Source of the DNA: Cyprinodon diabolis
Lineage: Eukaryota; Chordata; Actinopteri; Cyprinodontiformes; Cyprinodontidae
NCBI GenBank assembly: GCA_030533445.1
Contig: CM060081.1
Coordinates: 18,103,111 to 18,167,110, forward strand
Length of the DNA stretch: 64,000 nucleotides
Direction: 5' to 3'
Position numbers and translations under genes: made by a program. The number at the start of each line of letters is the position of its first letter. The first letter of the stretch is position 1. Of the stretch, positions 1 through 13,000 are shown one piece after another. The notes under the pieces are model-generated. The model had not been told where the DNA came from, ran no database searches, and was given only the letters and a program-made list of their open reading frames with translations.

Positions 1-1883
1 GAAGAAAAAAAAACAAGCATTGCTAAAAGTTCAGGAGAATAGCAGCAAATGAGATTTGTCATCATGTATAAAATGTCAGACATTGTTTTGCACAAGTGAA
101 AAAATGGTATTATCTTTTTTACAACAAAGCCTTTTTTTCTTTCTTTCTTTCTCTCCTAGAGTTTTTTTTAGATTATTCAAACAAATACCTTCCATGCCAA
201 CTACCAGATGGATTAAACTGATCCATTAAATTCATTGCGATTTAACGTGTGACTGCATTTAATAACTTTGTTAGGAGAATTATTAGTTCAACAATGGTTG
301 AGTAATTCACTTTTTTAAAGATTTTGTTCTGCATTTTAGGGAGTAGAATTTCTTTCTTTTTTCAAAAAAGAAAAGAACCCCAACCATTTTGTTAAATATT
401 AGTCAAATTCTATAGGGTCAGCCTCGCTTTTGGATGTATCAGCACCAGTCTTGACTCCACCACTAGTAAGCTAAATGAGAAACAGGCTTTAAATCTTCTA
501 AACTAGAGAAGGACACACTGGATTTCAACATTTGTGTTTAGTATGAAAGGACTATTATGATCTCAATAAGGAAATTGATTCATCCCTAGTTCTATATAAA
601 GCTAAAGTTGACAGAATCTATGTTTTTTTTTCCCTCAGGCATACCTTATCAGTTAAAATCTGTATTTGTTTTTTATACGAAGAGAAAAAAAATGGAGGGG
701 GGAATAAAATAATGTGAATCAGGTGAAGAATGAAAGACTCCCTTAGTGCACCAATTATTCAAAAACTGCTGCTGCATTTATTTATACCTCATTAGATTTT
801 AAACCAGCAGACACTCACTAAACACAAGTATTATAAATCAAACAAGAAGACCTCTTAACCTTTGGAGCTGCAGGTCTTATAGAGACCCAGTGAGATGCAG
901 TGTAGCTGTGTGCAAATGTGCAATGTCAACACTTTGACCCAAAAGTCTCAGTGCTGGAGGTAAATATTATCGCAGGCATGTCTGGAAGAAATAAAAGCTG
1001 TTTATGGTGACACAGCCAAGAGAGGAGGGAGAGGAAGGAAATGGAAGTGCTTTAACCTTGATGGAGACGGTTCAGTCATCACTACAGCTCAGATACTAAA
1101 CATCAACATGAGATCAAGCAAACAAAAGAGAAAAAAAAAGCAGAAAAAGACTCTTTTGTTTTCTTAGTTTGAAAAATGTCTTGTATGGGTGATTAACGTG
1201 GTGATTTGTCTGGCTGAGAATATGTTAGATGTTTTTTCTTTAAGAAGCTTGTCAGGAAAGTTTTCACCAAATTGGCTCTGCACCTCAGCTGACATGTCTT
1301 TTAAGGTGGAGAAAACACAGGTACTCTGTCCGTCGTGCTGCAGATTAATTTTCTTTTGTTTATTTCCATGTTCAGCCATATTGGAATGCATACCCTCCTG
1401 TGGCTAAACAGTCTATGCATCATAAAAACTGAAGCATGTACAGTATGGATGCTTAAAGGTGCAAAGATTATATCAATTTCTGGTCCAAATTCAAGACCTA
1501 CATCACACTCTAGACTGCCTTTGGACTTCTCTTGTCTGACATGTGAAAAATTTCAATTGGTCTAACAAAGACTGTGACGCACAAGATCTTTATTTGTGTC
1601 CAGACAGTCTCGCCATTTGGAGAAGCTGGTGTTGTGTTAGGGCAGATTCGCTCAACAAAAAGGAATTTTGAAGATATAACTTAATTACTTTAAGAGACAT
1701 TATGTAAGTTTTAATGAAAAACATGTGTAAAACAATCTTTTTATTTTACCCTTTATGACTAAAACATGGTTTGATGAGCAGACTGAAACCTAAGTAGTTC
1801 AGCTCCAATGTATCTATAAGCCTGAAGCCTATTTTCCTTAAGTTACTTTTGTTGGAAGTTTGTCGTCTGCTTTGGTATATATA
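1..1883. other. Intergenic, no gene seen
   Basis: AT-rich sequence downstream of arl8b, on the side where EDEM1 would lie if the mammalian gene order continues. Only short chance reading frames and poly-A/T runs are visible. I see no exon with splice signals and no recognisable repeat. Confidence 0.6.
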
Positions 1884-3131
1884 CACTATATTGCCAAAAG
1901 TATTTGCTCACCCATCCAAATTATTGGAATCAGGTGTTCCAATCACTTCCATGGCCACAGGTGTATAAATTCAAGCACCTAGGCATGCAGACTGTTTTTA
2001 CAAACATTTGTGAAAGAATGGGTCGCTCTCAGGAGCTCAGTGAATTCCAGCGTGGAACTGTGATAGGATGCCACCTGTGCAACAAATCCAGTCGTGAAAT
2101 TTCCTCGCTCCTAAATATTCCACAGTCAACTGTCAGCTGTATTATAAGAAAATGGAAGTGTTTGGGAACGACAGCAACTCAGCCACGAAGTGGTAGGCCA
2201 CGTAAACTGACGGAGCGGGGTCAGCGGATGCTGAAGCGCATAGTGCGAAGAGGTCGCCAACTTTCTGCAGAGTCAATCACTACAGACCTCCAAACTTCAT
2301 GTGGCCTTCAGATTAGCTCAAGAACAGTGCGCAGAGAGCTTCATGGAATGGGTTTCCATGGTCGAGCAGCTGCATCCAAGCCATACATAACCAAGTGCAA
2401 TGCAAAGCGTCGGATGCGGTGGTGTAAAGCACGCCGCCACTGGACTCTAGAGCAGTGGAGACGCGTTCTCTGGAGTGACGAATCGCGCTTCTCCATCTGG
2501 CAATCTGATGGACGGGTCTGGGTTTGGCGGTTGCCAGGAGAACGGTACTTGTCTGACTGCATTGTGCCAAGTGTAAAGTTTGGTGGAGGGGGGATTATGG
2601 TGTGGGGTTGTTTTTCAGGAGCTGGGCTTGGCCCCTTAGTTCCAGTGAAAGGAACTCTGAATGCTTCAGCATACCAAGACATTTTGGACAATTCCATGCT
2701 CCCAACTTTGTGGGAACAGTTTGGAGCTGGCCCCTTCCTCTTCCAACATGACTGTGCACCAGTGCACAAAGCAAGGTCCATAAAGACATGGATGACAGAG
2801 TCTGGTGTGGATGAACTTGACTGGCCTGCACAGAGTCCTGACCTCAACCCGATAGAACACCTTTGGGATGAATTAGAGCGGAGACTGAGAGCCAGGCCTT
2901 CTCGTCCAACATCAGTGTGCGACCTCACAAATGCGCTTCTGGAAGAATGGTCAAAAATTCCCATAAACACACTCCTAAACCTTGTGGACAGCCTTCCCAG
3001 AAGAGTTGAAGCTGTTCTAGCTGCAAAGGGTGGACCGACGTCATATTGAACCCTATGGATTAGGAACGGGATGTCACTTAAGCTCATATGTGAGTCAAGG
3101 CAGGTGAGCAAATACTTTTGGCAATATAGTG
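1884..3131 (+). mobile_element. Complete Tc1-like DNA transposon (DD34E)
   Basis: A 1,248-bp element flanked by TA at 1882-1883 and 3132-3133, the target duplication expected of Tc1/mariner. Its inverted repeats start CACTATATTGCCAAAAG. By my reading they match perfectly over 29 bp at the two ends (1884-1912 and 3103-3131). One uninterrupted transposase frame (2018-3049) fills the interior. Perfect ends plus an open frame point to a recent insertion. It is not in a gene. Confidence 0.95.
2018..3049 (+). CDS. Tc1-like transposase, apparently intact
   Basis: Encodes a 343-aa cut-and-paste transposase, the normal length for Tc1 proteins. I chose the Met at 2018 because the following [13 protein letters not shown] is the usual start of this family; the frame is also open upstream to 1904, within the terminal region. 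Residues about 1-110 form the paired helix-turn-helix DNA-binding region, with an AT-hook-like GRPRK at 59-63 between the two helical parts. The catalytic domain has Asp154 (LWSDESRF), Asp245 (FQHDCAPVH) and Glu280 (LNPIEHLW), with 34 residues between the last two, so DD34E. A GGGG-containing stretch near 189-192 is typical. No frameshift or stop is present. Activity cannot be judged from sequence alone, but nothing visible disables it. Confidence 0.93.
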   Translation: MGRSQELSEFQRGTVIGCHLCNKSSREISSLLNIPQSTVSCIIRKWKCLGTTATQPRSGRPRKLTERGQRMLKRIVRRGRQLSAESITTDLQTSCGLQISSRTVRRELHGMGFHGRAAASKPYITKCNAKRRMRWCKARRHWTLEQWRRVLWSDESRFSIWQSDGRVWVWRLPGERYLSDCIVPSVKFGGGGIMVWGCFSGAGLGPLVPVKGTLNASAYQDILDNSMLPTLWEQFGAGPFLFQHDCAPVHKARSIKTWMTESGVDELDWPAQSPDLNPIEHLWDELERRLRARPSRPTSVCDLTNALLEEWSKIPINTLLNLVDSLPRRVEAVLAAKGGPTSY

Positions 3132-3133
3132 TA

Positions 3134-4589
3134 TCTATATATATATAGATATATATATATATTTTTTTTCATTAAAAACTATCAAAAAAGAAGGGGACCC
3201 CGTATTCCAGAAAAACAGTCTAACCTCAAATCAGTTTTTTTCTTTTTGCAGCTTGGTTGGCGTTATGTATAAGTTGTTGCAATGAGATGTTGGTAGGATT
3301 TGGTTGTGGAGCTTGCCCATGGTATGAATATGGTGAGAACCGCCACTGCTGGCAGCACCTAGTGGGATTGTGGACAGGAGACAGCGGCTTTAAAAAAGAA
3401 CCAGCTGCAAATAAGGCAGCCAACTGCCATTTATGTTCAACTAAAACATGAAAACACCAGAGCATCATAATGCCCTAACAGAATATTAAGATCCGTTTTG
3501 CAATGTAGATGTTTCTAGTTATAGACATGTTGACAGATCAGTTCCTCTGTTATCAGCATATGTGTCATAATGTGACAGAGGATATTGTTAAAGAAGAGGA
3601 TCATCTCTGATAGAGAGACCTCATTTTCAAACAACCTTGTAATTTTGAAGATGGATCATTATTTATTGGACTGCTGTGAAATCAGCTTTATGAATGAACA
3701 GGTACAAAACACGTACATTACATGAGTGAATCTGTCATATCTTTAGGTCACCTCTGTGGTCCCCTCTCTGAACCGATTCCTGACAGGTTAATAAGGACCA
3801 TTTAATCACCTGCCATTACCCTAACAGTAAAGCACATTAAAGAGAACAGTAATAACAAACCCATAGTGTCGCTACAGGCCATGTAGATCCATGTATTTCT
3901 TCAGGCAACACCCACATCTGTCCACACCTTCCACCTACCAACACGGATACAATGAGCTCCTGCAGATGTTCATTTAACGCTGTGTTTAAGAAATTAGATT
4001 GAGCATTCCTGTCAGACCAGAAGAGTTCTGCTCACCAACAGCTCGAGGGTACTACACCTGCAAATGGCTCAGTTTCTTGGATCTTAATTTGAAAATATCC
4101 TTACTTGCTTTTTTTTTAAAACAAGAAAGCTATATGCAAGAAATATCACCGTATCTGCTTCAAATGCAGATCCAGTGTCTGAAGATGCACAGCCTTTGAA
4201 CATCAGCTTGTCTATATTTTATCAAGTTAAAATTACAATTGTTTTTGTAGTAGTCATATAAAATAGAAGCAAAGGGAATTTAATTTTTTTTCCACAATAT
4301 TACAAATCTTTTGTAAAGCTTCTTTATTCTCAAGCTCCTCAAGTTCAAAGAGGTAAATTTCCTTTAGAATTGATCTAATTAGTGCACAGTGTTTACAAGC
4401 TGCTCTGTTAGGTCTTGGTTTGTTAGAGAATGGAAATGAACAAACAAACAATATGTCAGGGAGACGGCTGCTTGGTAGAAACCTTTAAGACATCTGCCAT
4501 AGAACTATTCAATATATAATACAAAAATGAAGAGCAGAGAATCAGAAAAACACAAAACATTGTTGGAATTCAAAAAAAGCTCAGATGAC
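3134..4589. other. Intergenic, no gene seen
   Basis: Begins with a short TA microsatellite (about 3134-3160) abutting the Tc1 element. The rest is AT-rich with only short chance frames. No exon or recognisable repeat. Confidence 0.5.
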
Positions 4590-5095
4590 TTTTATTTTTT
4601 TTTTTAGGTGATATAAAGAGAGAACATTTGGAATGAGATGTTCTGGTCAGATGAGACAAAAATTTAACTTTCTGGCCTCAATGGAAAACATCTTTCACTT
4701 AACTAGGATTATGCATCACCCTGATAGTCACTACATAACTCAGTGGTTTCAGAAGGACAGAACTGTTTTCAGCAGGCACAGCTGTATAGGTTAGTAAGAA
4801 AAGACTTGGATAGTGGTTCTACTTCCATTAATCTTTGGGGTTTATTATAAGCTTCAGAGGGGTTCCATATAAAAACATGCAGTTCCTAAAATAAAAAAGT
4901 GCACTGTTTGGTTAAGAACCTAGAGCAACCAGGAGGCAGTTTTAGGTCAACTTTAGATCATTGGATCGAACACCTTTACACAGCCAACAGAAATTAAAAT
5001 GTTGATGAAGAGATATTCTTTTATAGAATGACGCAAACTCTAGAACTTAATCCAGATAAGCTATGGCTAGACTAGACAGTCCCCTTCTGTGCTGC
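4590..5095 (+). mobile_element. Decayed Tc1-like transposase fragment
   Basis: Around 4630-4670 the sequence reads as a broken version of the MFWSDETKI...F block of Tc1 transposases, followed by degraded pieces that align in order with the family: GCAGGCACAGCT near 4774, and AGAATGACGCAAACTCTAGAACTTAATCCAGA-like sequence near 5025-5057, corresponding to the region around NPIE. Many stops and indels. It differs from the intact element at 1884-3131 and is much older. Confidence 0.7.
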
Positions 5096-7007
5096 TTTGT
5101 AATTGTCACTTAACACTGCATTTGAGTTGGTCAGTTTTAAGTTCATAGGGCTTGCAATGCAGTAATTGAGAGCTAAAACAGAAATGGTCTGCATTTTCAC
5201 CATTGCATCTTAAAATCTGCAAACATGCCACACCCTTTTAGCAAAATATGCTTCATAATTTCACTTAAAATGATCCATTCTGGCCTTGTGGCAGCCTGTC
5301 CCATCATTGCTGCTCCAAAGTCTTCTGCTTCCATCTAGTGGTGAAACCTTAAACTGACAAACCTTCACAAAAGAGCACAGCTTTGAAATCCTTATAAATA
5401 AAAACAAAATTTTATTGGCAACCACAGGGAGAGAATGCATGAGATCTACTGGAGCATTTATTTGAATGAAAAAGCTAACATCTTATTTACAAAGTCTACT
5501 AATGGATGTGAACAAGCCCAGCACATGCAAACACAAATGTAGCAAATAGCCTATATTTATTTCACAGGTAACAAAAGCTTTCTGCAAGATGAGCCTCACT
5601 GTCAGCCAAATGAACAGCCCCTCACTGCTGCTGTGATCCCGACAATCAATGTACGGACTATCTGTGATAAAACAGAGTGATGGGAATGTGGGCATGGCGA
5701 CAGAGATCCTGCAGGTAGGTGATTGAACCCACTCCAGAGGTATCCTTATGCAAAAGGAAGAAAAACTGATTGATATTGATCAACCAGATGAGAGGATGGT
5801 TTAAACAATTAGTATTATCAATAAAAAGCAAACACCTGTAAATAAACACATTTACTATTTGCCTACTGTAGCTTTTTTTGTTTTATTTCAGCAGAGGTGT
5901 TGCAAGGGATGGAGAATTTCAAAGCTCTTCATGAATAACACTGGCTCTCCGTTACCCAACCCCCCTTCAGATAAAATGCACCGTGACAGAGACAGCTAGG
6001 TGCACACGCACTGAGCTTAGGTTCTTTGCTTAAAATACTTTAACAATCTGAGAACTGAAACCATGATTTATCCCATCTTTCAAAGCTAGACATGACTCAA
6101 AAGGCTGCAAGTGCAACAGCATTCCACTGCTCCAGGAAGCAGACATGTAACATTTTCTCATTCATTCTTCATCAGCAGCACAGCACTGTCACTTCTCAGA
6201 CACCATAATGTGTATGTGTTTACAGAGCTTAAAAGGAGATTGTCTAGAGGCGCTGTTAAGGGTGATCAAGAGCTCAGAGTCGTGTCTCCTCCGAGCGTTT
6301 GGTTGCGGGAGCAGGCAGGGAGCTGCGTTGGGAAATAACCGTCTTATTGGGACACTTTCACAGTCAAAGGCACTTAAAATTTGGCTTGGGAATTTTGCCT
6401 GGAGACACAAAAGCCACACCAAAATCTTCCTTCTAATGACATTTAAAGTTGCATTTAAACTTGAATCTAAGACACCCAGACGGTAAATATAAGAACGTGG
6501 CCAACTTTGCAGGGAGATTATAGCAGAGGCAGAAGCAACCATCCTTATTTGGCTAAGAACCGCTCAAAACTACAATCAAACAGTGTCGCACAAGCGCTGA
6601 ATGTTGACAGGAAACAGAGAAGGTGTTTGATGCTGGGAAGCAGCACACTGCAGTACCGTTAGATTCCTGAAAACCAATAAGAAGAAACCTTCATGATGCA
6701 CACAGACTCAGAGCATGTTCGTTGTGGCTACTAAGAAGGCCCGACTCGGATGGAGAATCCACCCGCTGTTAGAGTAGTGAGACTCCAGTTGTACGGGTGG
6801 GGGGTTAGTGCTGTACAGGAGGATACATATGTATGGTAGTGTACATGATGGTGCAGGGGGCGGTAGTGAGTGGAGAAAGCTGGATTACTTCACAGAGGCA
6901 GTGCAAAGGGGGGCTGTTGAGGACCCCTGACTGAAAGAGGGGGGAGGAGGGCTGAGGCCAGCGCTGCGACCGGGCAGAGGTGGTGGTGAGGGGGGGGGAC
7001 TGTACTT
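5096..7007 (-). other. Probable arl8b 3' UTR and downstream flank
   Basis: Lies directly after the arl8b stop codon on the minus strand. arl8b transcripts in vertebrates have long 3' UTRs. Several minus-strand AATAAA signals are present (5411-5416, 5457-5462, near 5553 and near 5881), so the end cannot be fixed from sequence. The 6900-7000 part is purine/pyrimidine-skewed with a run of G near 6991. No other gene is seen. Confidence 0.45.
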
Positions 7008-10000
7008 TCAGCTTCTTCTTGATTTTGAGTGCTGGATGAGCCACTGCAGTGTGATATCTGTAAGATACATTCAGATGAAATAAGAACAGGGTGATCTGGG
7101 AATCGCTGGTAAAATAAAGACAATACGTCAAAGAAAATCTATCTAATCTATTCTCTTTTTTTATATATATTTTAAAACTAAACTATTTCAATGCACCATT
7201 AAGCAGGGAAACTGGTGCTTGTAAGGAAGGCCAAGATTAATAGTATCTGCTTAATTAAACCTAACTTGGTTTATCTCACATGCTGTGGGAGGTTCCACAA
7301 CAGTGAGAAAACATTTAAAAGCTAATATAAGGCATCAAATAAACTCATTTCAGAAGAATGCAATTAACCTCAAATTTCCAACAGATAGTGTTTTTTTTTT
7401 TTGAATTATACAATAACATGTTACTCCAAGTACTTTAATAAAAGTTCCAATATAAACAACTAAAATCAATAAGTCAAGAGAAGCAGAAGTATACTGAGCC
7501 CCAGTGATTTCTCACAAACCTTACTTTACCTAAAACTGACAATTAGGCTTTTAACAAGAAAGATGGGTTATAACGGAGCTGCTGTAAGAGAACATTTAAC
7601 TCAGTTCAATATTAGGATTAATACATCTGGCCTCCTCTTAAATTCTGACCAGACAAACTTCCCCTCTGCTAGTTACCTATGTTGTCTTTCTCCTTGCAGG
7701 ACACAGAGTAGCAGCAGATCTCTCGGTCCTGAATCGCAGAAAGGTTCCTGCGTAGATCAGGAAGGTACAATAAATAAGGAGAAACATGAATGCTCAAAGT
7801 AGTAAATGAGTAATCAGGCGTTACGTTATGACACAACATGTGCCATTAGTCAGTTAAAGTTCGAACTTAAGGTCATACAAATAAAATGAAATAAGCATTC
7901 CTCACATTTTTTCAATGAGCTGCTTCTCATCCAGCGCATTGGGTAAGTCCCTCTTGTTACCGAGGACTAAAACCTAAAGGAAGGAAAGGAGGGAACAATC
8001 ATCAAGTTTTCCTCCCTGCAGCTGAATGGCATTAATAAACTACATGAGACTCCATTGAGTCAGTTATCCTGACTTAGTGGGAAAAAAGAAGAATACCATT
8101 TATGGCTGGAGTCACTTGACTCACAAAGAAAAACTCTGAAGCTAAGTTAATTATGTGAACACCAGATGGTTCCACTCCAAGATAGGGACTCTTACAGGAA
8201 TTCCTTGTAGTTGTGGTTTGTCTAAGAGGTTGTGCAGTTCGTTTCTGGAAGCTTCTATTTTCTCTCTGTCTGCTGCATCCACCATGTAACTGAGAAAAAA
8301 AAATAGATGGGAGTCTAAAGTGTTAAACTGTATTTAGCTTTTGTAAGGCTTTCACATGTGCAGGGAGAGGAACGGAAATAACTTACACAATAGCATTGAC
8401 TCCTCTACAGTAGCGTTCCCACATGCTTCTGAAGCGCGGCTGTCCACCTATGTCCCAGATCTGAAACAGGAAAGCACAAAATAAATAAAAAAATGTTTCT
8501 TCCAGCATTTAACTGGTTTCTAAGCAGTTCCAGTTCAAAGGTTGTTACGGTGAGGTTATCAGTGAGGTGTAATTAGTTAAAGTTAGAAGGGAAGTGAGAT
8601 GAAATTTTAAAGAAAACCGTGTTTTCTACATGTGGGGGCAATGTCTGCAGTTGATTGACTTTAGTAGGAAAACAAGAAGGCTAAAATATTACAGCAATGT
8701 TACTTTGTTTAATCCTTTTAAGCTTTCAGGCTGTGTTACAGAGTGTGGGGCATTGGGAAATGTTAGAAGTCTTTATGATGTCCTACAGTTAAACTAAATA
8801 TCTACATCTTTTGGGCTAAAGTGTCTGAAGTGCAACAGCACATCTTGTAAAAGATCGATTTCTTTCCTGGTAAAATAGAGGTTAATGGAACAAATAATCT
8901 GCAGTTTTGGATTGATTTGGTGCCTCCCCTCAAAAAAACAATACACATTTGTAACACCAGGACATGCAGTGGAGGCAGGTGGAGACTCTCTTTATTGTCA
9001 CAAACAAGTCACAAACAAAAACTTCAAATGGAAAAATATAAAACACAACAAAAAATATATATTTACCAGACTTTTGGTTATCTTTCTTATTTTAAAGTAA
9101 ATGGGACTTAAACATTGCATGACTTGCATTTCAAAGCAAGGGGGAAAACTATTCTTTAGAGCAACTGCAACTGTTTTATTAAAAGAAACAAAAAAAACAC
9201 CTAACATCCTGGCATTGCTGCTGAGAAATGACATGTTCTATGAGTTTCAGATCCTTAATCATAGATCCGTGTTCTGCAACAAACATAGTCAAATACTGCA
9301 TGACGTTTTGATTGTGATGGTGGGAAAAAACACCCACAGATCACATTAAAAAGGGTTTGCACTTATTTTGTAGCCTAGAAGAAATTTCAACAAGACCTTT
9401 TTTGTCTGTGAAGCAAAAATCTTTGTCTCAACTGAAGGGAATACATGAAGAGATGATTTAGCAAAGCTAACACCAGTAGCCCTGCTAATAGAGGATGCTA
9501 ATCCAATTGCAACTCATTATTTCTCAGACACACAGGAGAATTTTTCAGTTGTAAATAAATATAGACTACTTGAGGCTAGAAGGCTAAATAAAGCTCGGTT
9601 TGATTATAATGTTAGCATAAATCTGCTACAACTGGTATTAAAAGTTCAAAGATTTAACACAGCTGGATGACACCAACTGGATGAAATACTATCAGCAAAT
9701 CTCTATGTTTGTTTATAGTGAAATAACAGCACAGCCTTGTTTACTTGCTTACCTTTATTGTTACGTTGCCCTTAGTGACCTTCCTCATGTTGAAACCCAC
9801 TGTGGGAATCATGTCTTCACTGAACTGCCCCGACTGCAAATGAGAAATGCAAGAGAAAAAAGGCGCTGCATATTAGTGAAAAATTGAACAAGTTATCATT
9901 TTATCTAAAGCCTATGAGGTAAAAGATTGTGGATATAAATCACAGCTTGAATTATTACCATTTTAGGGATGGACATACCCTCTAGATTCATTGGAAAACA

Positions 10001-13000
10001 TGTACCATCTTGGCCCATTAATCACTGAATGAAAGCATTATGCTGTCTAATCACAACAAAGAAAACCTTCCTTAGTCTTTTGTTTCTGTAAGTCTAACTT
10101 TTAGCACCTTTATTATAAATGACCCAAACAGATACAGACAGTGGGTATTCAGGAACAAGTCAGGCAGAAATCAATTGCTTAAAGGGGTCACAGAATGCAA
10201 CACCGAGTTTCCATTGTCATAGATGAATAATAATAGTTCAGTGGGTGAAATGGTTGACAGAGAAGTTCGAACCCCATCGACGCCTCCCCTTCCACCATAA
10301 AACGGGCAAATTGAAACGAACCACCGAATTGATGTCAATTCGGGGATGTTGCCTTATTTGGTTCTGGACTGTACTTCTGTCACACCCCGAAATTGACATA
10401 CAATAAATGCAGTGTTCCAGGCTTCACGGAAAAAGGGGAAATTTTTACAGTCTTCCCGAGGAACCGAAGACTCGACAGGCATAGATTATTTTTGTCTATC
10501 AAAAGATCCCTGACTGGAACGCTGACTGTAACACACCAAGCATTCGAACCGAGCCGTGAGCTCCGGGGCTGGTCCGGGAACCCCGGAGACGGAGCGACCA
10601 AACCCGACCCAGTGACCTTATGCTAGCAGGCGGGGGGAAGCACGGGGCCGCGGCTACCGTCAACAGGTCAGATTCGGTCGCTCCAGACCCAGACCAGCCC
10701 CGGAGCTCACGGCTTGGTTCTGCTGCACTGTAGTCGACCAAAATCCTGGAAGATTTTGAAATTCCCCCCAGATATCTTTTAGGTTTGAAAAGTTCGACAT
10801 GTCCAAGAAACAGAGGACCACTGGTTACCCTTCTATATCAACAATTCCATGTTTCAGTGAGTGAGTGCTTGTTGCTCTGATGCGTTGTTGCTCGGCAGCT
10901 TCGCTTGTTGTAAACCAACCAATCAGCGCACAGCTCATCTAAATATTCATTAGCATACCATAAAAGGAAGAAAACCTGTCGTTTCATTCTAGGGCTTTTA
11001 ATCAGGCTTGCATTAGGGCTCATTGAACAGCAAATATGCCATTTTCAGTCCAACCAATGTTACACGCCCTATTCAGAGAGCTTAAGGACCAGCACCAAAT
11101 ACCCTATAGAATCATTCTATCACCCCTTTAACACTTTATGAATACTCGTCACTACCACAGACACTTTGCATTTGCACTGCTCATGTCATTCACAGATTTT
11201 TTCAGATCATGTTTTTTACAGAGACTTTTTTATAGTTGAGCCTTATGATAGACTTTAGATAGACTAAAAAAAGCAAAGCGACTCAGATAGTCAGAAACTT
11301 TCCTTCTAGTCTTGAAAAACAGCCCCATCCACACCTGTTGCTGCAGGGTACCACTCTGCTAATTGCATTTCCCCCGTTTACAGCCCATTTAGGGGCCTGG
11401 GGGCAGTTTAATAAAAACTTGCCTTTGCTGTCACTAATGAACATTACAGAAATTACTACTGTGCAAACTGAACTGCACCACAAGCTGATAACATGTGGCA
11501 AGCCATGTATTTTAAAGACTTTGGGTCAAATATTAATTATTGTTCTATCATTAGTTCAATAACTAAAAATGTACTGTTCTTTTAAAAAGGTTAACCAAAT
11601 AAAAACAATAAATTAAGCAACAGCTTTTAAGCACCAAATATTAAACACATTTGCTGTTTTGTTCTTCATTCAGTGATGAGCCTGATAACCTAGCATTAGT
11701 TGGAAAGCTACAGATCTGCTTCAGTAACCAGCCTGCAGTCGGCTGCTTAACAGACATGCAGGAATGAGGGACAGCTGGGAGTTGTGCTGAAAAAGGGGCG
11801 TCGGAGGACAGCTAGTCACTGCTAGGAGGTGGAGTCACTGTGCATGCAGATTGCATTAATAACAGACTATTTTTTATTTACTATTAAATCGCTGTGTCCT
11901 GGGCTTAAATGACCACTATAGAAAGCTAGGTAGTCTTAGCCTACTTTATCTTTAGCTATGTTCAGCACTTATTATTGTTTTTAAACACTCTACAAATAAA
12001 GTTTGTGATGGTGATGATAGTAGCGGGCCTAAACCAAACATTTTAAAGTTTTTCATGAGCTGTTTTGTATTAAGCTGATAAATCATGTTAGGATGTTCAA
12101 AAAAGAAGTGACTGTGGACTTAGGAACAATAATACTTGAATGTGAGGCTCGTCTTGGCATTTTGCCAAATCCTAAAGGATCCAGCTGTGAGAATAAAGAG
12201 GTTTAGTATTTAATTTTAACATTTTAACAACGTTGGCAGGCCAAGGATGGAGAGATGGAGACGGGACGCCCTAATTATATATATATTGTATGAAATTGTG
12301 TTATATTAAACCGGTCCAATAGTCACTCTATTACAGATGGAGTAATATAACGAAAGTAATTTCTTCCTGGGATTATTAAAGTATTTCTGATTCTGATTCC
12401 TGGTTGATGGGGAAGGGTAGTGTGAATAAAACGGTGTCCAGCTTGAAAGAGCTCCCGTGTGTCGCTGAATGTGTGCATTGATGACTCAAAGACATCTTCT
12501 GCCTCCATTTATCTGTTCACTACAGTGTGTTGAATTCATGTTAATGTGTATATAAAGACATTTCAATTAGTGGAAATTATTACAGGGGGGACTATAAAAA
12601 AAGTCTAATCAACCAAAACTTTTGCGACCTCCATGCAGTACCTCCATGGACCCCCTGTTGAAGACCTCCGGTTTAGAAAATTATTAAGAATTTCATCAGG
12701 AGCAAAAAACAAAACAAAACAAAACAAAAAAACTATTAAAAACAGCAAATGGAGTACTGAAAGCCCTCGATCAGCTGCCTTATGTGATGTCATCAGTGGC
12801 ATGTCCATTAGGGAACTGGTTTTTCAGATGGTGCCTTTTATCTTCCTCTAACACTAGTTTACAGCAAGAAAACAAATCATAAAAACTTTCCTCTCAAACA
12901 GATAAACTGAATTTAAGATTTCAGTGATTTAGCAGAAAGGTCTGTCTGCTAGCTCTAAAATGCTACATATCCCCAAATTACATGACTAGTCACTGACAAG

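Noticed and set aside
2341..3111. Long minus-strand open frame opposite the Tc1 transposase
   Set aside because: Shadow of the plus-strand transposase; no family resemblance of its own.
6111..6542. Overlapping open frames on both strands downstream of arl8b
   Set aside because: Short, no splice context or family match; the position fits the arl8b 3' UTR.
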